A stretch of DNA of 54,525 bases from Cellulomonas sp. (lineage in GTDB: Bacteria > Actinomycetota > Actinomycetes > Actinomycetales > Cellulomonadaceae): positions 358,088 through 412,612 of the forward strand of contig NZ_JADGMY010000028.1 of NCBI RefSeq assembly GCF_015234515.1. The letters are read 5' to 3'. The notes under the pieces were generated by a model that worked only from the letters and a program-made list of their open reading frames with translations, had not been told where the DNA came from and ran no database searches. A program made the position numbers and the translations under genes. The stretch's first letter is position 1. Every line of letters begins with the position of its first letter. Shown here in pieces: positions 1-8,340 of this stretch.

Positions 1-436
1 CACGGGCGCGAGAGTGCAATCCAGTCACCACCTCCGCACGCGAGAATGCAATCCAGTCACTTCCCCACCCTTCACGGGCGCGAGAGTGCAATCCAGTCAC
101 CACCGCACGACTGGATTGCACTCTCACCCCCACCTGGGGGGCAGGCGACTGGATTGCACTCTCACCCTCGGGGTGGAAGGTGACTGGATTGCACTCTCAC
201 CCTCGGGGTGGAAGGTGACTGGATTGCACTCTCACCCTCACCTCGGGGGTGGGAAGGTGACTCGATTGCACTCTCACCCCAACTGGGGGCAGGCGACCGG
301 ATCGCACTCTCACCCCCACCTCGGGGCAGGCGACTGGATTGCACTCTCACCCCCACCTGGGGGGCAGTCGACTGGATTGCACTCTCACCCCACCTGGGGG
401 GAGGTGACTGGATTGCACTCTCACCCCACCTGGGGG
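1..436. repeat. Tandem array of a 19-bp element with strand switch
   Basis: Twelve copies of a 19-bp core, GACTGGATTGCACTCTCAC, fill this stretch. Three lie on the minus strand (10-28, 42-60, 82-100) and nine on the plus strand (starting at 109, 147, 182, 217, 259, 295, 332, 370 and 406). Plus-strand copies start every 35-42 bp. Spacers are short, GC-rich and often self-complementary (CCCC-ACCT-GGGGG). The orientation flips at about 100-109. The array runs off the left edge and stops 12 bp short of the stop codon of the CAP-domain gene, so that gene's transcript would read into it. The reading frames that cross it are repeat artefacts. Function is unknown. Confidence 0.9.
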
Positions 437-1660
437 TCATCCGAAGGTGATGGAGGTGTAGAGCCAGCCGTCGTAGGAGACGGCGCCGATGTAGGCCGTC
501 GAGTAGCCGCCCAGCATCTGCTGGTTGTGACCGCTCGAGGCGGCATACGCCGCGATCATGCGCGTCGCGTTGCCGGGGCTCACGCGCCCGACGATCTCCG
601 GGCGCGCCTTGGGTGAACCGGCGCGTGTCCCCGAGTGCCAGATGCTGTTCGACGCAGCCATCTGCATCGCGTGCTCGACCCGCGCTCCGGAGCGCACGAT
701 CGACAGACCGCCCAGCCCGTTGGCGGCGCGGTGGGCGTTGAGGGCCGCACCGACGTCACCGGACGAGGCCTCGGAGCCTGCCGCGGGAAGTCCGGCAGCG
801 GCCGGTGCCCCGGCAGCGGGTGCGCCTGCCGACCCCCCGGTGCTCGTGCCGGCCCGGGTGCCGGAGCCCGCGCTCGTCGCACGGCGGGTGGTGCTGCTCT
901 TGGACGACCCGCGCGCCGCGTCGCGGGCTGCTGCCGCCTGCGCGGCGGCCTGAGCAGCAGCGGCTTCGGCCGCGATGCGCGCGTCCTCGGCTGCCTGCCA
1001 CGCCGCCTGCGCGTCCGCGACGGCCTTCTCGGGGCCGGCGAGGGCGGCGTTCGACGTCCGCAGCGACGTCAAGGAGACGGCAGGCGCATCGAGCGCGCGG
1101 GCCGCACCGTCGATTGCGGCCTGCAGCGCCCCCCGCGGGCCGTCCCCGGCCTGCGCCGACCCCGCGAGGGTCGCCGAGGCGCGCTCCACGGCGGCGCGGC
1201 CGGTGGTGCTCGCGTCGGTGCGCAGCGCGGTGACGACCGCGGTCCCGGCGACGAGACCGTCGACGCGACCGGCCGCCAGCTCGGGCGCCAGAGCCAGGTA
1301 GGCGCCGTCGACGCGGGCCTGCGCTGCGCGGCGTGCCTCGGCACGCTCGCCGCGCTCCTGCTGGACTGCCCACACGCCACCGGAGGTGATGAGCACGGCG
1401 GCCGCGGTGAGCAGCGCCACGACCTGCCGCGCGCGAGGGCGCTCCGTCGCGGGTGCGAGCACCACGCGGGCGGGTACGACGGGCACGGGTGCCGACACGA
1501 GGTGCCCTGCCTGCGTCGGGATGAGCGGCTTCACGGGCTGTGCCGCCGGTGGTGGCGAGCCCGCTGCGGGCGCCGCCCCGGCGGCAGGTGGTGCGCTGGT
1601 GGCTGCCCCGCTGGTCCGGTCGCCCGGCCGGCGCGCGCCGGTGTCCTGCCGTCCGCTCAT
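437..1660 (-). CDS. Membrane-anchored CAP/SCP-domain protein
   Basis: 407 residues. The first ~75 are Pro/Ala/Gly-rich and probably cytoplasmic. One hydrophobic helix (about 79-98, VVALLTAAAVLITSGGVWAV) follows, then an Ala-rich coiled-coil-like stretch, a Ser/Thr/Gly linker, and a C-terminal CAP-like domain (about 300-407) with LNAHRAANGLGGL near its start and a late SSGHNQQM segment. CAP domains in bacteria are extracellular and mostly of unknown function. Several of the family's usual catalytic positions are hard to recognise, so activity is uncertain. ATG at 1660 follows a G-rich ribosome-binding region. Its 3' end abuts the repeat array at 1-436. It is divergent from the Lrp-family gene. 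Confidence 0.8.
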   Translation of the reverse strand: MSGRQDTGARRPGDRTSGAATSAPPAAGAAPAAGSPPPAAQPVKPLIPTQAGHLVSAPVPVVPARVVLAPATERPRARQVVALLTAAAVLITSGGVWAVQQERGERAEARRAAQARVDGAYLALAPELAAGRVDGLVAGTAVVTALRTDASTTGRAAVERASATLAGSAQAGDGPRGALQAAIDGAARALDAPAVSLTSLRTSNAALAGPEKAVADAQAAWQAAEDARIAAEAAAAQAAAQAAAARDAARGSSKSSTTRRATSAGSGTRAGTSTGGSAGAPAAGAPAAAGLPAAGSEASSGDVGAALNAHRAANGLGGLSIVRSGARVEHAMQMAASNSIWHSGTRAGSPKARPEIVGRVSPGNATRMIAAYAASSGHNQQMLGGYSTAYIGAVSYDGWLYTSITFG

Positions 1661-1762
1661 CGGGTCCCCCCTGGGTGGTCGCCTCTTGCGACCTCATCGG
1701 CACTTGCAGCGTCCGACCTGAGCATGCGCGCCGCAATTGGGGGCACATATGGTCACTTGTCT

Positions 1763-1776
1763 TGCACATTGGTGCA
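1763..1776. promoter_or_regulatory. Inverted repeat, possible Lrp-family operator
   Basis: TGCAC-ATTG-GTGCA forms a short palindrome about 38 bp before the start of the Lrp/AsnC gene, in the shared divergent region with the CAP gene. Lrp-family regulators often autoregulate from such sites. Assignment is by position only. Confidence 0.35.
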
Positions 1777-1813
1777 GTTCCGGCGGACGGTACGGACCGG
1801 AGGTTCCGCCACG

Positions 1814-2305
1814 ATGGGACACGTGGACCCCGACCAGCTCGACGCCATCGACCAGGCGATCCTGCGGGCCCTGGCCCGGGACGCCCGCACCACCTTCGCG
1901 AGGATCGGCTCGGAGGTCTCGTTGTCGGCGCCGGCCGTCAAACGGCGCGTCGACCGGCTGCGCGGGCGCGGCGTCATCCGCGGGTTCACCGTGCGCCTGG
2001 ACCCCGCGGCGCTCGGCTGGCACACCGAGGCGTTCGTCGAGATCTTCTGCCAGGGCTCAACGAGCCCGGCGACCATGCGCACCGCTGTCGAGCGCTACGC
2101 CGAGGTCGTGTCGGCGAGCACCGTGACGGGCGACGTCGACCTGGTCGTCCAGGTGAGAGCCCGCGACATGCGCCACCTCGAGGAGGTCGTCGAGCGGCTC
2201 GCGGCCGAGCCGTTCGTGGCGCGCACCCGCTCGACCGTCGTCCTGTCGGCACTCGTGCGGCGCCCCGACGCGCTCCCCGTCACGGACGCGCCCGGACCGC
2301 CCTGA
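1814..2305 (+). CDS. Lrp/AsnC family transcriptional regulator
   Basis: 163 residues, normal for the family. An N-terminal winged helix-turn-helix (about 5-60: LDAIDQAILRALARDAR, then SLSAPAVKRRVDRLRGRGVI) is followed by the AsnC ligand-binding RAM domain (about 65-150). Members form dimers or octamers and respond to amino acids. The ATG at 1814 was chosen because the conserved domain starts a few residues later and a GGAGG lies about 10 bp upstream; GTG at 1823 is an alternative. The gene is divergent from the CAP gene and converges with the universal stress gene, leaving only 12 bp. The effector cannot be told from sequence. Confidence 0.9.
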   Translation: MGHVDPDQLDAIDQAILRALARDARTTFARIGSEVSLSAPAVKRRVDRLRGRGVIRGFTVRLDPAALGWHTEAFVEIFCQGSTSPATMRTAVERYAEVVSASTVTGDVDLVVQVRARDMRHLEEVVERLAAEPFVARTRSTVVLSALVRRPDALPVTDAPGPP

Positions 2306-2317
2306 ACGGGTGCGTCG

Positions 2318-3250
2318 TCAGCCCTCCGCCACGTCCTCGCAGCGCGTCGTCACGACCATCACGGGGCAGCGCGCGTGGTGCAGCACGGCCTGGCTCGTCG
2401 ACCCGAGCAGCAGACCGGCGAAGCCGCCGCGCCCCCGTGACCCGACGACGACGAGGTCCGTGGCCGCGGAGAACTCCGTCAGCAGCTCGGCGCCCGTGCC
2501 GTCGAGCACCCGGCGCCGCACCTCCGTCCCCGGGTGGTCGGCGAGCGCGCGGTCGACGACGACGTCGAGCCCCTCGGCCATGTCCTTGAGGACCTGCTCG
2601 TAGTCGATCGCGGACGGCAGCCACGCGAGCGCCCCGGTCATCGAGGCGATCGGCACACCCGTCACGGCGAACAGCTCCGCGTCCCACGCCTGCGCCTCCC
2701 GGATCGCGGCGCGCAGCGCTCGCTCCGCGGGCGGCGACCCGTCGACGCCGACGACGATGCGGCGGACCGGCCGGACCTGCGGCGCCTCGCCGTCGCGCAG
2801 CGGCTCGCCGTCGGCACCCCGCAGCGGCACGACGACCGTCGGGCACCAGCCGTGCGCAGGGAGCGCCGACGAGACCGTCCCCAGCAGCCTGTCCGCGAAC
2901 CCGCCGCGCCCCCGGGTCCCCACGACGGCGAGCTCGACGCTCCGCGACTCCTCCACGAGCACACCCGCTGCGTCGCCCGTGACGACCCGCCCGTGCACCG
3001 GCACCCCGGGGTCGCGCAGGTGGGCGAGCGCCTCGTCGAGCACCGCCTGGGCACCGCTGCGGATGGTCTCGTCGTCGAGCGCGGCATAGCCTCCGTCGAG
3101 GGACGCCGCCGTGAAGGACGGCAGCGAGTACGCCACGACCAGCCGCAGCCCCAGGCCGCGCCTGCGGGCCTCCGCGACCGCCCAGTCCAGGGCGTGCAGA
3201 CCGGCGATCGACCCGTCGACCCCCACGAGGATCTCGTGCTCCCGCGTCAT
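2318..3250 (-). CDS. Tandem universal stress protein (two UspA domains)
   Basis: 310 residues with two Usp domains (about 5-145 and 155-300). Each starts with a V-GVDGS strand and ends with the ATP-binding signature: GTRGRGGFADRLLGTVS in the first, GSRGRGGFAGLLLGSTS in the second. Two-domain Usp proteins of this length are common in actinomycetes, where they bind ATP and are induced in dormancy or stress. ATG at 3250 (MTREHEILVGVDGS) places the first strand at the N terminus; longer upstream readings lack coding character. It is separated from the HNH gene by 172 bp and is convergent with the Lrp gene. Confidence 0.93.
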   Translation of the reverse strand: MTREHEILVGVDGSIAGLHALDWAVAEARRRGLGLRLVVAYSLPSFTAASLDGGYAALDDETIRSGAQAVLDEALAHLRDPGVPVHGRVVTGDAAGVLVEESRSVELAVVGTRGRGGFADRLLGTVSSALPAHGWCPTVVVPLRGADGEPLRDGEAPQVRPVRRIVVGVDGSPPAERALRAAIREAQAWDAELFAVTGVPIASMTGALAWLPSAIDYEQVLKDMAEGLDVVVDRALADHPGTEVRRRVLDGTGAELLTEFSAATDLVVVGSRGRGGFAGLLLGSTSQAVLHHARCPVMVVTTRCEDVAEG

Positions 3251-3422
3251 GTCGCCCTCCGTGTCGCGTCCGGCGCCACGTCGCGCCGGCCCGGTGTCCG
3301 GTTCCCGGCCATCGTGGCACAGCGCGACGCGTCGGCGGCGCAGGACCCGCGACGTGGTCGCCGCAGGACCGGCCCGCGGACACCCCGGGGCGCCGACCGA
3401 GGTGCGCGGGTCGAGGCGCGGG

Positions 3423-3971
3423 TCAGGCGACGAGGTACGGCGACCACGCCGGCTCGGCGCGGCCGGCCGCGCCACCCACGGTGACGGACCATCGGGGCGC
3501 CCGCGGCCGGAAGGGGAGCTCCCACCCCAGCTCGTGCAACGTGCGGTCGGCCTTGCGGTGGTTGCACCGCACGCAGGCGGCGACGACGTTGGTCCACTCG
3601 TGCCGTCCGCCGCGCGAGCGCGGCTGCACGTGGTCGACCGTGTCCGCGCCGCCTCCGCAGTACGCGCACCGGTGGTCGTCGCGCTGCAGCACCGTGCGTC
3701 GCGTCGGCGGCACGGGCCGGCGGTGCGGGACGTGCACGTACCGCGTGAGCACCAGCACGACCGGCAGGGGCATCTGCAGGTGCGCGGAGTGCAGCACACG
3801 ACCGTCGGACTCCACGACGTTCGCCTTGCCGCTCATCACGAGCATGACCGCCCGGTGCAGCGTGACGATGCACAGCGGGTCACCGGTGGCGTTGAGCAGC
3901 AGCGCGCGGGACGGCACCGGGGCGCGCTCGACGTCGTGGTGGGTGGCCTGCTCGGCGGCGGTCGTCAGCAC
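3423..3971 (-). CDS. HNH endonuclease family protein
   Basis: 182 residues. The C-terminal half carries a classic HNH core: CAYCG, then a VDHVQPRSRGG histidine/proline segment, then ACVRCNHRKADRT, so both CxxC pairs of the structural zinc site and the catalytic His are visible. The N-terminal part (ALLLNATGDPLCIVTLHRAV) matches the stand-alone actinobacterial HNH proteins that are not linked to a toxin or phage. GTG at 3971 is chosen because AGGAG lies 7 bp upstream. No restriction methylase or phage gene is nearby. Likely DNA nicking or cleavage; biological role unknown. Confidence 0.88.
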   Translation of the reverse strand: MLTTAAEQATHHDVERAPVPSRALLLNATGDPLCIVTLHRAVMLVMSGKANVVESDGRVLHSAHLQMPLPVVLVLTRYVHVPHRRPVPPTRRTVLQRDDHRCAYCGGGADTVDHVQPRSRGGRHEWTNVVAACVRCNHRKADRTLHELGWELPFRPRAPRWSVTVGGAAGRAEPAWSPYLVA

Positions 3972-4185
3972 GGTGCACTCCTGACCTCGGGGGTCGGACC
4001 GGCTGGCTGCCGGTCCGCGAACGAGAAGGAACAGCGTGGATGCGGGACCAGGGTACGCGCACGCCCTTTGTCCGCCGAGGCGGGCGCCGAGACCGGTCCG
4101 GCACATGGTCCACAAGCGTGACGGAGGCGCGACCGCCGCGCCGAGCGGCGGGTGCCCGTGAAGGTGACGAGGCCCGTAGAGACGA

Positions 4186-4221
4186 CGAGGCCCCGACGAC
4201 GTGGACGTCGTCGGGGCCTCG
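4186..4221 (-). terminator. Strong hairpin terminator after the NlpC/P60 gene
   Basis: A 17-bp perfect inverted repeat (4186-4202 with 4205-4221, CGAGGCCCCGACGACGT arm) lies 14 bp beyond the stop of the NlpC/P60 gene. It lacks a clear U tract, as is common for actinobacterial terminators. Confidence 0.75.
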
Positions 4222-4235
4222 CGGCACGGGTCGTG

Positions 4236-5012
4236 TCAGCCGATCCGGATGAAGGTCGGGTTGCTCTGCCAGATGGCCCGGAACTGGACCGTCTTGCCCG
4301 GGCGGGGTGCGTCGATCATCTGGTTGCCACCGGCGTAGATGCCGACGTGGCCAGGGCTCCAGATGAGGTCACCGGGCTGCGCGTCGGCGCGGGAGACGAC
4401 CGTGCCGGCGTTGCGCTGCGCGGACGACGTGCGCGGCAGCGTGATGCCGAGCTGCGCGTAGACGTACGACGTGAAGCCGGAGCAGTCCATGCCCTCGGGG
4501 CTGGCGCCGCCGGAGACGTACGGGACGCCCACGTAGCGGGCCGCGACCTCGAGGACCGCGTTGCCGGCGACCGACTGCGGGACCGGGTTGCTCGTGGTCG
4601 CTGCCGCGGCGGTCGCGGCCGTCGCGGCACGCTCGGCCGTACGGGACGCGGCACGCGTGGTGCGCACGGGCGGCGGCGGCGGTGCGGGCTTCTCAGCCGT
4701 GATCACCGGCGCGTCGACGGTGAACGCGGCCTCGGCCGGGGACGCCACGACGGGTGAGGTGTTGAGGACGGCGCGAGCGGAGGCCGTCAGGGCGGACGTG
4801 TCGACGGCGGCGAGCGCTGGGGCGCTGTCACGGTCGGCCGCGTAGGACGGGACGGCGATCATCGAGACCATCAGCCCGGACGAGGCGGCCACGACAGCGG
4901 AGCGTCGACCGACGGTACCCATCTGCTCGGAGGCGGCGTTCGCAAGCTCGGTCAGCGGCGTCGAAGGACGTCGCGCGGCGCGGTGGCGCGCCCGGTTGGT
5001 GCTTTCGGACAA
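4236..5012 (-). CDS. Secreted NlpC/P60 peptidoglycan endopeptidase
   Basis: 258 residues from a TTG start. An N-terminal basic region precedes a hydrophobic export segment (AVVAASSGLMVSMIAVPSYAA), followed by a low-complexity Ala/Pro linker and a C-terminal NlpC/P60 domain (about 150-258). The catalytic Cys is in MDCSGFTSYVY and the His in PGHVGIYAG. Such enzymes cut peptide stems in the cell wall. TTG at 5012 is preferred because it lies 10 bp after the AGGAG that closes the riboswitch; an upstream in-frame ATG at 5081 falls inside the riboswitch aptamer. Expression is probably controlled by the c-di-AMP riboswitch at 5028-5233, a link well known for actinobacterial cell-wall hydrolases. Confidence 0.92.
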   Translation of the reverse strand: MSESTNRARHRAARRPSTPLTELANAASEQMGTVGRRSAVVAASSGLMVSMIAVPSYAADRDSAPALAAVDTSALTASARAVLNTSPVVASPAEAAFTVDAPVITAEKPAPPPPPVRTTRAASRTAERAATAATAAAATTSNPVPQSVAGNAVLEVAARYVGVPYVSGGASPEGMDCSGFTSYVYAQLGITLPRTSSAQRNAGTVVSRADAQPGDLIWSPGHVGIYAGGNQMIDAPRPGKTVQFRAIWQSNPTFIRIG

Positions 5013-5027
5013 CGAGTTGCCTCTCCT

Positions 5028-5233
5028 GTCGCCTACGAGGTGAGCTGTCGGGTTCGGGTGGGAGAACACCCGGCCGGTCATCCGTCACGACCTGCCGCAC
5101 ACCTGCGTGCACCGCTGTCGCGCCGTCGTCCCGGCTTCACCCCAAGGGCACCGAGGTTCCGATGCCCACAATGTGGTTCCCCCGCCCCTGCCGGCGAGTC
5201 GTACGGACCTGCGAGCGGCGGCAGGGTTCGGCG
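5028..5233 (-). ncRNA. ydaO/yuaA c-di-AMP riboswitch
   Basis: Read on the minus strand, the leader contains the family's conserved blocks in order: CCGAACCCTG (5222-5231), GGGGGAACC (5175-5183), TTGGGGTGAA (5136-5145), CGACAGCTCACC (5039-5050) and TCGTAGGCG (5030-5038). AGGAG follows, then the TTG start of the NlpC/P60 gene. This is the arrangement known for c-di-AMP riboswitches before actinobacterial resuscitation factors and NlpC/P60 genes, where ligand binding turns expression off. Edges are approximate. Confidence 0.93.
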
Positions 5234-5278
5234 TTCCGCTCGAGGGCTTCCTGGAGGAGGGTTCCGAGAAGCAGGTCG

Positions 5279-5308
5279 AACGTACATGACGCCCTCGTGG
5301 ATTGTCAC
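5279..5308 (-). promoter_or_regulatory. Candidate promoter of the riboswitch transcript
   Basis: On the minus strand GTGACA (5303-5308) and TACGTT (5279-5284) are separated by 18 bp, like -35 and -10 boxes of a housekeeping promoter. Transcription would begin about 40 bp before the first conserved riboswitch block. The remaining sequence up to 5468 shows no gene. Confidence 0.5.
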
Positions 5309-5468
5309 GCTCCGGTCACGAAGATCTCGGACTTGTCATGGACGATCGTCCGACACGCCGGGCGACACGCCGACGGAACGCCGACCGAAGACGCACAGGC
5401 CGTTGCACGTCCGGGCGAAACGGACTCACCCGCGCCACGGCGGGGCTCACGCGGCACCAGGAGGCGGA

Positions 5469-6158
5469 TCAGGCCCCGACGAAGACGTGCCGGGCGACGT
5501 CGGTCGGCAGGTCCAGGACCGTGCTCGCACCCTCGACGCCGACCGTGACGACGCCCGCGGACCGCTCGACCGTCACCCGCGCACCCGGCGTCACACCCGC
5601 GTCCGCGAGCCGCGTGAGCAGCTCGACGTCGACCTGCAGCGGTTCTGCGATGCGCGCGATCACGGCCGTGCCGTCGGCTGCCGCGCCGGGCGCGGTGAGC
5701 GGCACGACACCGTCGAGGAAGCGCACGGGCGTGCGCTCCTCGCCGATCTCGTCCAGGCCGGGGATCGGGTTGCCGTACGGGTCGAAGTGCGGGTGGTCGA
5801 GGAGCGAGGCCAGGCGCTTCTCGACGCGCTCGCTCATGACGTGCTCCCAGCGGCACGCCTCCTCGTGGACGTGCGGCCAGTCGAGGCCGATGACGTCCGT
5901 GAGGAGGCGCTCGGCGAGGCGGTGCTTGCGCATCACGCGCACGGCCTTCGCCTGCCCGTCACCCGTCAGCTCGAGGTGACGGTCGCCCGTGACCACGACC
6001 AGACCGTCCCGCTCCATGCGGGCGACCGTCTGGGAGACGGTCGGGCCGGAGTGCCCGAGGCGCTCGGCGATGCGCGCACGCAGGGGGGTGATGCCTTCCT
6101 CGGTGAGCTCGTAGATCGTCTTGAGATACATCTCGGTCGTGTCGATCAGGTCGCTCAC
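5469..6158 (-). CDS. DtxR/IdeR-family metal-dependent repressor
   Basis: 229 residues, typical for DtxR/IdeR. Winged helix (about 1-70: LIDTTEMYLKTIYELTEEG, GHSGPTVSQTVARMERDGLV), dimerisation and metal-binding domain (about 70-140: HRLAERLLTDVIGLDWPHVH, EACRWEHVMS, HPHFDPYGNPIPG) and an SH3-like C-terminal domain (about 150-229). The Cys and His ligands of the ancillary and primary metal sites are visible in EEACRWEH and the HxxxAE motif. It should repress iron- or manganese-linked genes. No clear iron box or siderophore gene was seen nearby. The start is GTG 6158, the usual family start MSDLIDTTEMYL. Confidence 0.93.
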   Translation of the reverse strand: MSDLIDTTEMYLKTIYELTEEGITPLRARIAERLGHSGPTVSQTVARMERDGLVVVTGDRHLELTGDGQAKAVRVMRKHRLAERLLTDVIGLDWPHVHEEACRWEHVMSERVEKRLASLLDHPHFDPYGNPIPGLDEIGEERTPVRFLDGVVPLTAPGAAADGTAVIARIAEPLQVDVELLTRLADAGVTPGARVTVERSAGVVTVGVEGASTVLDLPTDVARHVFVGA

Positions 6159-6225
6159 CGCTCGGCCTCCCACGTCGCGTCGAACGGCCGGGGACACCCG
6201 CGCCGCATGCTGCGGCCCAGGGTAG

Positions 6226-7428
<1,203 letters not shown>

Positions 7429-7448
7429 GCCGCTGCGCGCGACGCCCG

Positions 7449-7480
7449 CAGGGCCCGGCACCGCGAGGTGCCGGGCCCTG
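7449..7480. terminator. Bidirectional hairpin terminator
   Basis: Perfect 14-bp stem CAGGGCCCGGCACC (7449-7462) with 7467-7480 and a GCGA loop, between the convergent serC and surface-protein genes. Confidence 0.8.
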
Positions 7481-7517
7481 TGCGCGTCAGACCCGGGTCG
7501 GACCGCGTCGGACGACG

Positions 7518-8219
7518 TCAGGCGCGACGGCGCCGCGCGGCGAGCACCCCACCGACGCCGGCGAGGACGAGCCCGCTCGCGATGAGTGCGAGGGGTCCGG
7601 CGGTCGATCCCGTCGCCGAGAGCACCTCGGCCCGTTCGGCGGCCGGCGCGGCCGCGGCGGCGGGGGCGTCGGGGCCGGCCACCAGGACGTCGGACCGCTC
7701 GGGCCCGGTGAGGCACACGGGGCTCGACGGCGGGTACGCGACGACGGCCGACGCGCTGGGGTTCACCTCGAAGGTCACCTCGACGGACGGGCGCACCCAG
7801 TCGAACTCGTCGCCCTCGACCCAGGTCCCGCCCTCGAGGCGCCAGCCGGGCCAGTCGGCACCCTTGCCGTCGGCACCGACGACGGCGCCGGGCCACAGCA
7901 CGGTCCCCGACAGCGGCTGGTCGGCGTACACGACGTCGTCGCCGCCGGGGTTGACGAACGCGATGGTGACGCTGGTCCGGTCGGTGCCCACCGGCGTGAC
8001 GGCGTACCGCAGCTTCGGCACGTCGTTGTCGCAGACAGGTGTCAGGATGGTGACGTCGACCTCGCAGGGCAGCTCGGCCCCGTAGTCGTCGACGCCCCGC
8101 GTGCAGCCGTCCGCAGGCGGGGGCACCGGCTGCTGGGTCGCTGCGGTCGCGGCCGGGCCGAGGCCCGTGGCCGCCAGGACGAGGCCTGCGACGGCGCAGA
8201 CCCTGATGAACGCGCGCAT
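7518..8219 (-). CDS. Secreted surface protein with LSATG sorting signal
   Basis: 233 residues. A signal peptide (MRAFIRVCAVAGLVLAATG..., cleavage after an ATA-like site near residue 27) is followed by a unique extracellular domain with two probable disulphides (Cys near ADGC, LPCEV, PVCDN and SPVCL). The C terminus has an LSATG motif, a hydrophobic helix and an RRRRA tail. This is the layout of a sortase (class E-like, LAxTG) substrate. No sortase is in the window. The middle domain is not recognised. It lies 121 bp downstream of a DUF4012 gene on the same strand, a pairing repeated at 28767-31344. ATG 8219 has GGGAG 5 bp upstream. Confidence 0.8.
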   Translation of the reverse strand: MRAFIRVCAVAGLVLAATGLGPAATAATQQPVPPPADGCTRGVDDYGAELPCEVDVTILTPVCDNDVPKLRYAVTPVGTDRTSVTIAFVNPGGDDVVYADQPLSGTVLWPGAVVGADGKGADWPGWRLEGGTWVEGDEFDWVRPSVEVTFEVNPSASAVVAYPPSSPVCLTGPERSDVLVAGPDAPAAAAAPAAERAEVLSATGSTAGPLALIASGLVLAGVGGVLAARRRRA

Positions 8220-8278
8220 GCTGGCTCCCACGTGGAATCGGACATTTCGTGCTTCATCCTCTCCCCAGGGGCGCGCGT

Positions 8279-8328
8279 AATCTATCGCCATTCGGGTGAA
8301 CCGGACAGATCGGACACTTTTCACCCGA
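8279..8328 (-). promoter_or_regulatory. Promoter with inverted and direct repeats before the LSATG gene
   Basis: On the minus strand TAGATT (8279-8284) is a good -10 box and TGTCCG (8302-8307) sits 17 bp upstream as a poor -35. A TCGGGTGAA/TTCACCCGA inverted repeat (8292-8300, 8320-8328) flanks the repeated half-sites at 8302-8316 (TGTCCGA, TGTCCGG). Overlap of the repeats with a weak -35 suggests an activator site. Confidence 0.5.
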
Positions 8329-8340
8329 CCGTGCGTGCCC

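Noticed and set aside
1..436. CRISPR array
   Set aside because: Repeats switch strand, spacers are short and self-complementary, repeat length is 19 bp, and no cas gene is present.
14..616. Coding frames of 80-200 residues over the repeat array
   Set aside because: They only translate the tandem repeat (LHSHP or AIQSP units) in several frames on both strands; no domain or ribosome-binding site.
2318..3799. Long form of the universal stress protein
   Set aside because: The extra part overlaps the HNH gene in another frame; ATG 3250 starts at the first Usp strand.
3423..3971. HNH gene as part of a restriction or phage module
   Set aside because: No methylase, terminase or other phage gene is adjacent; stand-alone HNH proteins are common in actinomycetes.
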